Source of the DNA: Polaribacter pacificus
GTDB lineage: Bacteria; Bacteroidota; Bacteroidia; Flavobacteriales; Flavobacteriaceae
Direction of reading: 5' to 3'
Assembly (NCBI RefSeq): GCF_038024035.1
Contig: NZ_CP150664.1
Span: forward strand, 1,054,001-1,118,000
DNA: 64,000 nucleotides
The position numbers were made by a program, and so were the translations under genes. How positions within the stretch are numbered: position 1 is the stretch's first letter; every line of letters begins with the position of its first letter. Shown piece after piece: positions 33,561-42,921 of this stretch. The notes beneath the pieces are model-generated. The model was not told the origin of the DNA. It was given only the letters and a program-made list of their open reading frames with translations, and ran no database searches.

Positions 33561-34679
33561 ATGATTACCATAAAAGAAATGCATACAAAAAAGGAGTTGA
33601 CACAGTTTGTGAAATTTCCTTTCTCGTTATACAAAGAAAATCCGTACTGGGTACCACCGATTATTAAAGATGAGGTGGCTACCTTTGACAAAAGCCAAAA
33701 CCCTGTATTTAAAGAAGCGGACGCCCATTTTTTTGTTGCCATCCAAAACAATAAAATTGTTGGTAGAGTTTGCGCCATTGTAAATTGGACTGAAGTAAAC
33801 AAGCAGCATATAAAAAAAATGCGTTTTGGTTGGTTTGATTTTATTGATAACCTACAAGTTTCTAAAGCACTGCTAGACCGTGTAGGAGAAATTGGGAAGC
33901 AACATCAATTAGAGTATATGGAAGGCCCGATCGGGTTTAACAACTTAGACAAAACAGGTGTTCTTACTGAAGGTTTTGATCATATTGGAACCATGATTAC
34001 TTGGTACAATCACCCGTATTATAAAACACATTTAGAAAGCCTTGGCTTTGTCAAAGAAAAAGAATACTTAGAGAACAAGTTTGCCTTTGCCAAGGTCGAT
34101 GGTGCGTATTATGGAAAATTGAGCAAGCTAATCAAAAGGCGCTACAAACTTACAGCGCTTGATTTTACCAAGACCAAAGAGCTTATGCCTTATGTAGACA
34201 ATATGTTTGAGTTGTTTAACGAAGCATATAGCAGTCTCTCTACCTTTGTGCCCATTTCAAAAGAACAACAAGCCTATTTTAAGAAAAAATACCTAAGTTT
34301 TATCAATCCTGAATATATTAAATTTGTTCTTGATGAAGAAGGTAAAATGGTTGCTTTCGGAATTGTAATGCCCTCTTTTTCAAAAGCATTGCAAAAAGCG
34401 AGAGGTTCATTATTTCCTTTTGGTATATACCATTTAATACAAGCCAGAAAACACGCAAAAGATGTTACCTTTTACTTAATTGGAGTCCATCCAAAATATC
34501 AAAACAAAGGTTTAACTGCCATCATTTTTGATCAATACACAAAAACCTTTCAAACAAAAGGGATAGAAAATTGTATACGAACACCAGAACTAGAAGAAAA
34601 CACAGCCATTCATCAGATTTGGAAAAACTTTGACCCAATTACTCATAAGAGACGTAGAACCTATAGAAAACAACTTTAA
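33561..34679 (+). CDS. GNAT-like N-acetyltransferase family protein
   Basis: A 372 aa protein of a family common in Bacteroidota and typically annotated as GNAT or GTP cyclohydrolase-like. The start region FVKFPFSLYKENPYWVPPII and the motif EYMEGPIGFNNLDKTGVL are characteristic. A GNAT-like acetyl-CoA fold is suggested in the C-terminal half by TFYLIGVHPKYQNKGLTAII. The substrate is unknown. The start at 33561 fits the family N-terminus, but the promoter box directly before it leaves 33579 possible. The rsmE start overlaps its stop. Confidence 0.82.
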   Translation: MITIKEMHTKKELTQFVKFPFSLYKENPYWVPPIIKDEVATFDKSQNPVFKEADAHFFVAIQNNKIVGRVCAIVNWTEVNKQHIKKMRFGWFDFIDNLQVSKALLDRVGEIGKQHQLEYMEGPIGFNNLDKTGVLTEGFDHIGTMITWYNHPYYKTHLESLGFVKEKEYLENKFAFAKVDGAYYGKLSKLIKRRYKLTALDFTKTKELMPYVDNMFELFNEAYSSLSTFVPISKEQQAYFKKKYLSFINPEYIKFVLDEEGKMVAFGIVMPSFSKALQKARGSLFPFGIYHLIQARKHAKDVTFYLIGVHPKYQNKGLTAIIFDQYTKTFQTKGIENCIRTPELEENTAIHQIWKNFDPITHKRRRTYRKQL

Positions 34680-35395
34680 TGCAATTATTTTACAATCCAG
34701 ACATTACAGAAGAAACAACTACGTTTAACTTTGATAAAACAGAGAGTAGACATATCGTAAAAGTCCTTCGAAAAAAAGAAGGTGATTTGCTGTTTATCAC
34801 CAATGGTAAAGGCTTTTTATTTGAGGTAAAAATTATGGTGGCTAGTGATAAAAAATGTCTAGTTTCACTTGTAGAAACTCATAAAAAGCCAAAGCATTGG
34901 CAATATCATCTACATATTGCTATTGCTCCAACAAAAAACAATGATCGATTAGAATGGTTTTTAGAAAAAGCTACAGAAATTGGCATCGACGAAATTACAC
35001 CGATTATCTGTGCCAATTCTGAGCGAACTATTTTAAAAACAGAAAGGCAAGAAAAAATCATTCAGTCTGCACTAAAGCAATCATTAAAATTTGTAATTCC
35101 TAAACTTCATAAGCCTATAAAGTTCACAGACTTTATTAAACAAGATTTTAAAGAAGACCTCTATATTGCTCATTGTGAAGAGACTAAAAAAAAATCATTA
35201 GCAAAAGAGCTAAAACCCAATCAGAAAGTTCTAATTATGATTGGCCCTGAAGGCGATTTTAATCCTTTAGAAATAGAACTAGCTCTAGCCAAAGGTTTTG
35301 TCCCTGTAAGCTTAGGAGAAAGTCGATTGCGTACAGAAACTGCTGGAGTTGTTGCAGCACAAACAGTTGCCTTACTAAATGAACTAGCATCGTAA
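34679..35395 (+). CDS. rsmE: 16S rRNA (uracil1498-N3)-methyltransferase
   Basis: A 238 aa SPOUT-class enzyme that methylates U1498 of 16S rRNA. The N-terminal PUA-like part carries ESRHIVKVLRKKEGD. The C-terminal trefoil knot has EKATEIGIDEITPIICANSE, MIGPEGDFNPLEIELA and LGESRLRTETAGVVAAQTVA. It begins at the stop of the GNAT-like gene (overlap of one base), indicating coupling. Confidence 0.96.
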   Translation: MQLFYNPDITEETTTFNFDKTESRHIVKVLRKKEGDLLFITNGKGFLFEVKIMVASDKKCLVSLVETHKKPKHWQYHLHIAIAPTKNNDRLEWFLEKATEIGIDEITPIICANSERTILKTERQEKIIQSALKQSLKFVIPKLHKPIKFTDFIKQDFKEDLYIAHCEETKKKSLAKELKPNQKVLIMIGPEGDFNPLEIELALAKGFVPVSLGESRLRTETAGVVAAQTVALLNELAS

Positions 35396-35433
35396 TTTTT
35401 AGTATCTTGCTATCAAATCGATATTAGCCATTA

Positions 35434-36075
35434 ATGAAATCCATATTTTTTTTCTTATTGTGTTTTCTTTTTTTTAACCTAGAAGCTCAAGAGCTTGCTG
35501 TGTTAAAATACAGTGGTGGTGGTGATTGGTATGCAAATCCTACCGCATTGCCAAATTTGATTGATTTTACCAACAGCAACTGCAATACAAAAATTGACAA
35601 AAATACAAAATCAGTCTCTGTAAACAGTGAAGATCTCTTTAATTATCCTATGGTTTTTATGACAGGACACGGCAATGTGCTGTTTTCTGATGAGGAAGCA
35701 AAAAACTTAAGAGATTATTTAATTTCTGGAGGATTTTTACATATTTCAGACAATTACGGATTGGACCAGTACATTAGAAGAGAACTAAAAAAAGTATTCC
35801 CAGAATTAACATTACAAGAGATTCCTAACAATCACCCTATCTACAATCAAAACTTTTCATTCCCGAATGGATTGCCTAAAATTCATGAACACGACGGGAA
35901 AATAGCTCAAGGATTCGGGTTGTTTTACAAAGGAAGACTCATTTGTTTTTATGACTACGAATCTGACCTAAGTGATGGATGGGAAAATGAAACTGTACAT
36001 AACAACCCAAAAAAAGTGAGAGAAAAGGCACTAAAAATGGGAGCAAATCTAATTCTTTATGCTTTTAGAAATTAA
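35434..36075 (+). CDS. DUF4159 domain protein
   Basis: A 213 aa protein with a signal peptide (MKSIFFFLLCFLFFNLEAQE) and a DUF4159 domain: LKYSGGGDWYANPTALPNLI, PMVFMTGHGNVLFSDEEAKN and SGGFLHISDNYGLDQYIRRE. The fold resembles glutamine-amidotransferase-like domains found with MoxR systems, but catalytic residues are not evident. Exported, of unknown role. It follows rsmE and overlaps the transporter gene by 17 bases. Confidence 0.87.
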   Translation: MKSIFFFLLCFLFFNLEAQELAVLKYSGGGDWYANPTALPNLIDFTNSNCNTKIDKNTKSVSVNSEDLFNYPMVFMTGHGNVLFSDEEAKNLRDYLISGGFLHISDNYGLDQYIRRELKKVFPELTLQEIPNNHPIYNQNFSFPNGLPKIHEHDGKIAQGFGLFYKGRLICFYDYESDLSDGWENETVHNNPKKVREKALKMGANLILYAFRN

Positions 36076-37000
36076 TGAGATCACCAACAATATTGATGAG
36101 ATAAAAATAAACTTTGACTCTAGTCAACTATGGGTTTTAAACATTGCCATTGGCATTATCATGTTTGGTGTTGCCCTGGGCATATCTATAGATGATTTTA
36201 AACGACTTTTTAAAAACCCTAAAATTGTTTTTGTTGGAATATTATCTCAATTTATCCTACTTCCTGCTGCTACTTTTTTAGTAATTATTCTTATCCAACC
36301 TCATCCAAGTTTTGCTTTAGGAATGATGATGATCGCAGCTTGTCCTGGTGGAAACGTGTCAAATTTTTACAGTAAAATGGCTGGAGGGAATGCTGCCTTA
36401 TCGGTAAGTTTAACTGCCTTTGCTACCTTAATTTGCATAGTGATGACTCCTTTAAATTTAGAATTCTGGGGAAGCATGTATGAGCCAACTGCCACCATTT
36501 TAAAAACCATAAAACTCAATCCGTACGACCTGTTTAAACTTGTTTCTTTAATTCTAGGGATTCCATTAATCTGCGGAATGCTGGTAAAACACTACCATTC
36601 AGAAATGGCTAAGAAAATAGAAAAAATACTAAAACCACTATCAATGTTGGTCTTTGTAGCGCTTATTTTTATTGCGTTTTCTCAAAATTTAGATGTTTTT
36701 GCAAACCACATACACTTGGTGTTGTTTTTAGTGATTTTTCATAATATTTTCGCCTTTATAATTGGCTATTATACAGCCAAGATATTTGGTTTAAACATTA
36801 GAGATAGAAAAACAATCTCTATGGAAACCGGGATCCAGAACGGAGGACTCGGCCTGTTATTGATCTTTGGATTTTTCGAAGGCTTAGGAGGCATGGCTTT
36901 ATTAGCCGCCTTTTGGGGTGTTTGGGATGTGTTCTCAGGTATGGTTTTGGCCACTTACTGGGGCTATAAAGCAAAAAAAGCAGCTACAAAACCTGCTTAA
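36059..37000 (+). CDS. Bile acid:sodium symporter (BASS) family transporter
   Basis: A 313 aa inner-membrane protein with 9-10 helices. Family motifs are MMIAACPGGNVSNFYSKMAG in the first half and METGIQNGGLGLLLIFGFFE in the second, which form the crossed sodium-binding helices of the BASS fold. Bacterial substrates range over bile acids, pantoate and other organic anions and cannot be assigned here. The start overlaps the DUF4159 gene by 17 bases; the extra ~20 N-terminal residues are hydrophilic. It converges on the GH127 gene. Confidence 0.9.
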   Translation: MLLEINEITNNIDEIKINFDSSQLWVLNIAIGIIMFGVALGISIDDFKRLFKNPKIVFVGILSQFILLPAATFLVIILIQPHPSFALGMMMIAACPGGNVSNFYSKMAGGNAALSVSLTAFATLICIVMTPLNLEFWGSMYEPTATILKTIKLNPYDLFKLVSLILGIPLICGMLVKHYHSEMAKKIEKILKPLSMLVFVALIFIAFSQNLDVFANHIHLVLFLVIFHNIFAFIIGYYTAKIFGLNIRDRKTISMETGIQNGGLGLLLIFGFFEGLGGMALLAAFWGVWDVFSGMVLATYWGYKAKKAATKPA

Positions 37001-37038
37001 TTCTTGCTTAAAACTCCACTCTTAAAACTTTTAACTCC

Positions 37039-40000
37039 TTATTTTAAACGCACATCAAGATATACAGAATGACGTCCATAGGTATCGTAAAAAGGTTTAT
37101 ACAGCACACCATTAATACTAAAATTTAATTTCTCTGCTTGTGGCTTAATAGATTTACCAAGATTGTTGGCGTCTAAACTCACTTTACGCCAAGTAGTTCT
37201 AGGAGCTGGTTCTTGTGCTACAAGTAAAATAGGTCCATAGAATAAGCTGGCAATATTTTGTTGATCCATAACAGGAGATAAATGAAAATCAAAAGGCATA
37301 CGCAACTCAACAGTATCTCCGCTTTTCCAACTGCGATTTAAAGACAAATAGCTCCCTGGACTTGTTTTTGTTTCCTGTTTTTTTCCATTAATCGTCACAA
37401 AGAAGCCTTTGGTTGCCCATTGCGGGACCCGTATCTTAAGATCAAACTTACCATTTCCTTCAATGGTTAACTTGCTGTGATCTTCTTTTGGGAAGGCTGT
37501 GGTTTGATGAATAATTATGTTTTTAGCTTTCCATGTTAATGATGAAGGAACGAATAGGTTTACATATAAAGCATTGTTGTCTATACTTTTAAAATAAATA
37601 GAATTCTGTAGCTTAGTACTACTTTCTAGTGCAGTTCCATTACAACAGGTAAAGCCTTTCATCTCTGGATTTCCAAAATGCTTAACAGACCCAGGTCTTA
37701 AGGGCACATGATAGGTGTTTGCCGGACTATCTTCTGCTACTGAGGCAAGAATGTGATTGTACAAACCACGCTCATAATAATCCATTAACTCCGTTCGCTG
37801 ATCAAATAGAAAAAGGTTTTTTGTTAATTTAAGCATGTTGTAGGTTGCACAGGTTTCATTCTGCCCTCCTGAAGACAAACCGTTTTCATAAAGCGTTGCT
37901 GGTTGACTGATAAAGCATTCTGCATTTGCAGGGTTTCTAGCACCGGCAACACCTCCTATACTGTACATATAATCATTGGTGGCTTTGTTCCAAAAATTAT
38001 CTGCAATTCTAAAATATGCCGAAGCACCAGAATCACGATACATCTCTAAAGCGCCTAGAATCTGAGGAATGTGTTGATTGGCATGTAAACCTCTAAAGGT
38101 ATCTACATTTTTAGCAAGCCCATGCGAATGTGTAGCATCTCCGTAAAACACTTTAATATTGTCAAATAATTTTGCACCATCTAGATAACGTTGCTCATTG
38201 GTAACTCTATACAATCTAGCCATTACTTCATTCATTCCACCAAACTCTCCTGCAATGTAGGTATTCCACATCTTAATGAGTGTTTCAGTTGGCAATTGGG
38301 CAAGACGAGCAGCTACCCAATCTCCCATACCTTTTGCTACCTCAAGTGCTTTTGGGTTACCATTAACTTCATAAACATCTAGCAATCCAGCTAGAATTTT
38401 GTGTAGGGTATAGTAAGGTGCCCATATTTTTGTTTTTTGAGTTCCGTAGATAGCTCCCTTTTCTAGCATGATAAATTGATCTGGTGGATAAGCACTTATA
38501 AACCCTTTACCCCAATTCCAATAATCGGTTCGGATCCCTTCAATACTTAAATCAGAATCAAAATCAGATTTTCCTGATCCTGGCGGAACAGCATTGGGGT
38601 CAGCAACAAACGTTCCTCCCTTTTTAACCGGTTGACCAGATAATTTTGAAAGCTTAAAAAGTACGTTGATCATATAGTTCATTTTCTTTGCAAAATTATT
38701 CTGTAAAGAAATGTCATAGGCTGTACTTGCGTAAGCCTGGGCGATGGCAGTCAAATAATGCCCTGTAGCATGACCGCGTAACTTTGTTTCTTGTGTATCC
38801 CAAACACCTAAGGCTACTGCTCCTTTTGGTTGCTCTTGACCAAATGCATTTCTAAACATGTACAAGAAATCATCAGGATTTGTCTTAGATAGCGTTGTGA
38901 TAAATTTGGTTCGGTTTTCTATAAATTTTGTTTCACGTCCATAGACATCTGTATTTAATGAAACTGCGTCTAAACTAAAAACTTCCAAACTGCGATTTGG
39001 TGTCTTAGCTGCTTTGACTGCTTTGACCTTTACAAATGCTTTAGGTCTTAGATTAGTTCCTGGCACAAAACCAATAATAGTATAATCACCTGCTTTTAAC
39101 ACATCGTGATTGTCTTTTGGTGCTGGCCAAATAACTCTGGCAGGAACATCTCTGATCCCATTTCCATAAACAGCATCGACATATCTGGGCAATCTTGGAA
39201 GGAAACCAACTTCAGTCTCAACATGAATATTTGGAATATCAATTAAATATTGATTGTAAAGTTGAGGCGTGTTAACAGAAAAAACTGGAAGATCATCAAC
39301 TGGGCCTTTTTTTTCATTTACAACAGTAGCATCGCTATTTAATCCATTGCGATGAATTCTAAATATTTGCTTGCTATTTAGTGGGATTCTATAGATTCTT
39401 AAATCGTGTAGTTTTGCCTTTAGGTTTGGAGCCTTTCCTATCAATGATTTGCCTATATAAAATTTGTTTTTATTATTGTTGTTGTAAAATACTTGTTTTA
39501 GATCTAAACTAACTTCTCTATTTTCTGCGACAAGCACCCCATTTATATAAGTAGACATTGTACTTGTAGGAATGTTTAAAACCACTGCAATATGACTCCA
39601 TTGATTAGGCAATAAACTTGCTGAATGTGTACTATATACTTCATTAGCATTAGCTGTAATCCTTGATTGAAAACCTATTTTCTTCTTTGTACCAATAGGT
39701 ACTACAGAAAAATGCGACTTTGTATTTTTTCCAACATCAAATAGATACTGATCTGGTTGCGTTGAACTCATATAAACCCAACCAACTATCGTAAGAGATT
39801 CTTCGGCAGCGATAGCTTCACTTGGAAGTAACACATAATCTTTAGCTGCTCCAGATAAAGAAAGTACTTGACCAAATTTTGCATCGGTAACAAAACTCAT
39901 ATTAGATCCTTGCAAGGTACCATGTAAATTGTTCCGTGACCAATCTTTAGCATTGCCATCAAATAAATATCGAGCAATCAAACCAGTTTCCCCAATCCCA

Positions 40001-40098
40001 TCTAAAATTTGATCACCATTTTGAGTCTGTGCTCTAGAAAAACTAAATACAAAGCAACAAAGCAATAGGGAAATTAAAAACTTGTGTGTACGTGTCAT
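37039..40098 (-). CDS. Secreted GH127/GH146-type beta-L-arabinofuranosidase with LamG domain
   Basis: A 1019 aa secreted glycoside hydrolase with signal peptide (cleavage near SFSRAQ). Residues ~35-250 are a LamG/concanavalin-like domain (GLIARYLFDGNAKDWSRNNL through KLHDLRIYRIPLNSKQIFR), ~290-360 a small bacterial Ig-like domain, and ~370-1010 the DUF1680 catalytic (alpha/alpha)6 barrel plus beta-sandwich. Catalytic features: SGGQNETCATYNMLKLTKNL (Glu and Cys) and GFTCCNGTALESS (Cys pair), matching the zinc-bound cysteine nucleophile centre of GH127/GH146. It releases arabinofuranose from plant or algal glycans. It is monocistronic on the minus strand, with no SusC/D pair in view, so it is not a classical utilisation locus. 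Confidence 0.9.
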   Translation of the reverse strand: MTRTHKFLISLLLCCFVFSFSRAQTQNGDQILDGIGETGLIARYLFDGNAKDWSRNNLHGTLQGSNMSFVTDAKFGQVLSLSGAAKDYVLLPSEAIAAEESLTIVGWVYMSSTQPDQYLFDVGKNTKSHFSVVPIGTKKKIGFQSRITANANEVYSTHSASLLPNQWSHIAVVLNIPTSTMSTYINGVLVAENREVSLDLKQVFYNNNNKNKFYIGKSLIGKAPNLKAKLHDLRIYRIPLNSKQIFRIHRNGLNSDATVVNEKKGPVDDLPVFSVNTPQLYNQYLIDIPNIHVETEVGFLPRLPRYVDAVYGNGIRDVPARVIWPAPKDNHDVLKAGDYTIIGFVPGTNLRPKAFVKVKAVKAAKTPNRSLEVFSLDAVSLNTDVYGRETKFIENRTKFITTLSKTNPDDFLYMFRNAFGQEQPKGAVALGVWDTQETKLRGHATGHYLTAIAQAYASTAYDISLQNNFAKKMNYMINVLFKLSKLSGQPVKKGGTFVADPNAVPPGSGKSDFDSDLSIEGIRTDYWNWGKGFISAYPPDQFIMLEKGAIYGTQKTKIWAPYYTLHKILAGLLDVYEVNGNPKALEVAKGMGDWVAARLAQLPTETLIKMWNTYIAGEFGGMNEVMARLYRVTNEQRYLDGAKLFDNIKVFYGDATHSHGLAKNVDTFRGLHANQHIPQILGALEMYRDSGASAYFRIADNFWNKATNDYMYSIGGVAGARNPANAECFISQPATLYENGLSSGGQNETCATYNMLKLTKNLFLFDQRTELMDYYERGLYNHILASVAEDSPANTYHVPLRPGSVKHFGNPEMKGFTCCNGTALESSTKLQNSIYFKSIDNNALYVNLFVPSSLTWKAKNIIIHQTTAFPKEDHSKLTIEGNGKFDLKIRVPQWATKGFFVTINGKKQETKTSPGSYLSLNRSWKSGDTVELRMPFDFHLSPVMDQQNIASLFYGPILLVAQEPAPRTTWRKVSLDANNLGKSIKPQAEKLNFSINGVLYKPFYDTYGRHSVYLDVRLK

Positions 40099-40192
40099 CT
40101 TGAATCTCTTTTAAATTAAGACAAAAAGCAATCGTATACTTAACACAAATACTTTTTTGGCTTTAATCGTTTACTTCTGCAAGTTATAAAAT

Positions 40193-40217
40193 AATAAGTG
40201 TAAATAAAACACTTATT
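40193..40217. promoter_or_regulatory. Palindrome AATAAGTGT-N7-ACACTTATT
   Basis: A perfect 9 bp inverted repeat lies in the 209 bp gap between the cco operon end and the GH127 gene. It is about 95 nt upstream of the GH127 start, so it may be an operator. It is also 90 nt downstream of the last cco gene on the same strand, so it might serve as a terminator, although only a weak T-rich run follows. Confidence 0.4.
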
Positions 40218-40307
40218 GAAATAAAAAACACAAATCCAGAACAGGAACCTAAAGAAGCAAAACTCAAAAAGGAAAGATAGAAAATATTTATAGAATCAAT
40301 GAGAAGC

Positions 40308-41012
40308 TTAAAGGAGACAGACTAAGTTATTTTCTACCAAATCAACAACGGGTTTCGGAGAAACGTAAGGAATACCCAGACCTAGGCCTCTTAAAATAAA
40401 AAGAACCGCAATGACACAAACCGCAAACGGAATAAATTGCTGAATGCGTTTTCGAAACATACCGCTGGTAAAATTTCCTAAATAAACAAAAGCAGTCATC
40501 AGCGGAATGGTCCCTAAACCAAAAAGAAACATATAAATACTTCCTTGCAATGCATTCGCTGTGGCAATAGATGCAAAGATGGCCATATAGACCAAACCAC
40601 ATGGTAAAAAGCCATTTAAAAAACCAATGGTAAAAAAGGTATCAACTCGCTTCTTCTTAAGCTCTTTTCCTAAAGCGTTCTTTACTCCAGAAAAAGCCTT
40701 GTAAATAGGAGTGCTAATACTGTATTTATTCAGTAGTTTTTTTGGCAGCAGCACCATAAGTATCATGAGTACTCCAATAACAATTGACAGTTGCTGTTGA
40801 AATCCAAACAAGTAAAACCCTTTCCCTAGCAAACCAAAAAGCAAGCCTAAAAGCGCATAGGTTAGCAATCTTCCAAAGTGATACATGGTTATTTGCAAAA
40901 ACCGTTTGGTTGGATTGTTTCTATCAACAGGAAGCATAAAAGCAATAGGCCCACACATTCCAATACAATGAAAACTTCCTAATAACCCAAATATGATGGC
41001 TGAAAAAAGCAT
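40308..41012 (-). CDS. TauE/SafE-like (DsbD-type) membrane protein of the cco operon
   Basis: A 234 aa inner-membrane protein with about six helices and the motif GSFHCIGMCGPIAFMLP (~residues 12-28), typical of the urease-accessory/SafE-like DsbD-family proteins that accompany ccoG-ccoH. The two cysteines at the N-terminus could bind copper or exchange thiols. A role in copper delivery or cbb3 oxidase maturation is inferred from its position at the end of the cco operon, adjacent to ccoH with no gap. The exact reaction is unknown. Confidence 0.85.
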   Translation of the reverse strand: MLFSAIIFGLLGSFHCIGMCGPIAFMLPVDRNNPTKRFLQITMYHFGRLLTYALLGLLFGLLGKGFYLFGFQQQLSIVIGVLMILMVLLPKKLLNKYSISTPIYKAFSGVKNALGKELKKKRVDTFFTIGFLNGFLPCGLVYMAIFASIATANALQGSIYMFLFGLGTIPLMTAFVYLGNFTSGMFRKRIQQFIPFAVCVIAVLFILRGLGLGIPYVSPKPVVDLVENNLVCLL

Positions 41013-41468
41013 TTAATAAAAAAGTTCTTTCTTAAATAAATATTTTTGATCTTTGTAGGACCAAGAAACAGTAATGTTCCAACGACCACCCAATAAACGT
41101 TTGTCAGGCATGAGCAAATAAGATGAATCAGAAACAACTATAGGTGTTTCAAAATCCAATTGTTTATTAGATGGTCTGTATAGGAACACTTTACCTTCTA
41201 TTTTTTTAGTTTCCATCTCTTTTGGAAACATAATCTTTAATCCTTCTTTGGTTTTTAGAATAGTTAAATCCTGTTTTAGATTTTTCGAATTCTTATTGGC
41301 ATTAATTTGATCTTGAAACTTTAACTCATCTTTATAATAGTCTTTAGAAACCAAATCATATTCAAGATTCTTACTAGTCCCCATACTAATTACAAAATAG
41401 AGAATAAAACCAATAAACAACACAAAGGCAGCAACAACTCCAAATCCCCAATTCATTTTAATTTTCAT
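41013..41468 (-). CDS. ccoH: CcoH/FixH cbb3 oxidase assembly protein
   Basis: A 151 aa protein with one N-terminal membrane helix (~residues 7-29) and the motif MGTSKNLEYDLVSKDYYKDE, followed by a periplasmic beta-sandwich domain (WNITVSWSYKDQKYLFKKEL). This matches FixH/CcoH, which is needed to assemble cbb3 cytochrome oxidase. It lies 8 nt after ccoG and directly before the SafE-like gene. Confidence 0.92.
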   Translation of the reverse strand: MKIKMNWGFGVVAAFVLFIGFILYFVISMGTSKNLEYDLVSKDYYKDELKFQDQINANKNSKNLKQDLTILKTKEGLKIMFPKEMETKKIEGKVFLYRPSNKQLDFETPIVVSDSSYLLMPDKRLLGGRWNITVSWSYKDQKYLFKKELFY

Positions 41469-41476
41469 ATCCTCTT

Positions 41477-42904
41477 TTATTTATAACTTCGTGGTCCTAA
41501 AAAATTTGTGGTAGCTGTTTCAATTAGCTCGCCATTACTATAAACTCCAATCTTGAGCTTAGTTTTATCAGTATCTAAGAGCGCCCCATTTATCTCTATA
41601 AACAAGGTTCCTTCTGCTAGGCCTTGCTTAGGCACCGTAAAATCTAAATTTGTTACAACGTTAATTGTTCCTTTATGTGAGAGCAATTTATAAGTTACGT
41701 GCTCTATATTTCTTGTAGTCTTATTAATAACTTTATAGGTATACACATTGCTTATTATATTGCCTTCTTTATGCTGATACAATTGACCTGGCAATCTAAG
41801 TATGGTAGCTTCCACATCATTTCTAAGGAAAAGCATCCCTATTAAAAAACCAATTAAAATAGCTAAAACTGCTGTATAACCTTTCATTCTAGCTGTAAAG
41901 GTAAACGGTGCTTTTTTAGCAATATTTTCTTCACTCGCATATCGAATCAAGCCTTTTGGAAGACCAACCTTCTCCATCATATCATCACACTCGTCAATAC
42001 AAGCAGTACAGTTTACACATTCTAACTGAGTCCCGTTTCTAATATCGATTCCCGTTGGACAGACATGTACACATTGCATACAATCTATACAGTCTCCTTT
42101 TCCGCTAGCTTCTCTATCCTCGTTCTTTTTAAATTTTGCTCTCCCTGCTTCTTTTTCTCCACGAACATAATCGTAAGCAACATTGATCGTTTTATTATCT
42201 AATAGTACTCCTTGCAAACGCCCATAAGGACAGGCGATTATACAAACCTGCTCTCTAAACCAAGCAAAAATAAAATAGAAAACACTGGTAAAAATCAATA
42301 GTGAAATAAGAGTACTAATGTTTTCAAAAGGATCGCCGGTTACATAATTAATAACTTCATCACCACCTATCAAATAGGCTAAAAACACATTGGCTATTAA
42401 AAAGGATATGACAAAAAACAAGAACCATTTTAAAAGTCGCTTTCTTATTTTTTCTGCATTCCATTCTTGTTTTTGCAAGCGTATTTGTTTACCTCTATCT
42501 CCTTCTATCCAATACTCAATTTTTCGGAATACCATTTCTAAAAAAATGGTTTGCGGGCAAATCCACCCACAAAAAATACGCCCAAAAACTACAGTAAAAA
42601 GAATAACAAAAACAACACCAATAATCATTGAGACTACAAACAAATAAAAATCTTGCGGCCAAAATGGGAAACCAAAAATATTGAACTTGCGTTCTATAAC
42701 ATTAAAAAGCAAAAACTGGTTACCATTAATCTTTATAAAGGGTGCTGTAACTAAAAAAATCAGTAGGATATAACTCACCCAGCTTCGGTATTTATAATAC
42801 CGCCCACTTGGTTTTTTAGGATACACCCAAGAACGTTTACCCTCCTTATTTATAGTACCAATACTATCTCTAAATGTTTCATTATCAGGCGTTTCCATTT
42901 TCAA
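41477..42904 (-). CDS. ccoG: CcoG/FixG copper reductase/assembly factor (ferredoxin-like)
   Basis: A 475 aa membrane iron-sulfur protein: basic cytoplasmic N-terminus, about five helices, then two [4Fe-4S] motifs (CIDCMQCVHVCP and CVNCTACIDECDD near residues 265-310), and a C-terminal periplasmic Ig-like domain. CPYGRLQGVLLD precedes the ferredoxin part, and FGRIFCGWICPQTIF is the membrane Cys motif. CcoG reduces Cu(II) to Cu(I) for the cbb3 active site. It is within the cco operon between ccoP and ccoH. Confidence 0.95.
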   Translation of the reverse strand: MKMETPDNETFRDSIGTINKEGKRSWVYPKKPSGRYYKYRSWVSYILLIFLVTAPFIKINGNQFLLFNVIERKFNIFGFPFWPQDFYLFVVSMIIGVVFVILFTVVFGRIFCGWICPQTIFLEMVFRKIEYWIEGDRGKQIRLQKQEWNAEKIRKRLLKWFLFFVISFLIANVFLAYLIGGDEVINYVTGDPFENISTLISLLIFTSVFYFIFAWFREQVCIIACPYGRLQGVLLDNKTINVAYDYVRGEKEAGRAKFKKNEDREASGKGDCIDCMQCVHVCPTGIDIRNGTQLECVNCTACIDECDDMMEKVGLPKGLIRYASEENIAKKAPFTFTARMKGYTAVLAILIGFLIGMLFLRNDVEATILRLPGQLYQHKEGNIISNVYTYKVINKTTRNIEHVTYKLLSHKGTINVVTNLDFTVPKQGLAEGTLFIEINGALLDTDKTKLKIGVYSNGELIETATTNFLGPRSYK

Positions 42905-42921
42905 CTATTAAAAACTAATAC

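Noticed and set aside
38929..38938. parS-like sequence TGTTTCACGT
   Set aside because: Only one half of the parS palindrome matches, and the site is inside the GH127 coding sequence, far from parAB. It is most likely chance.
42390..42647. Plus-strand 85-codon frame within ccoG
   Set aside because: It is antisense to a confidently identified gene, has no signal or domain features and no promoter. Similar plus-strand frames in ccoI (48430-48663, 49113-49376) and in the GH3 gene (52261-54600) were rejected likewise.
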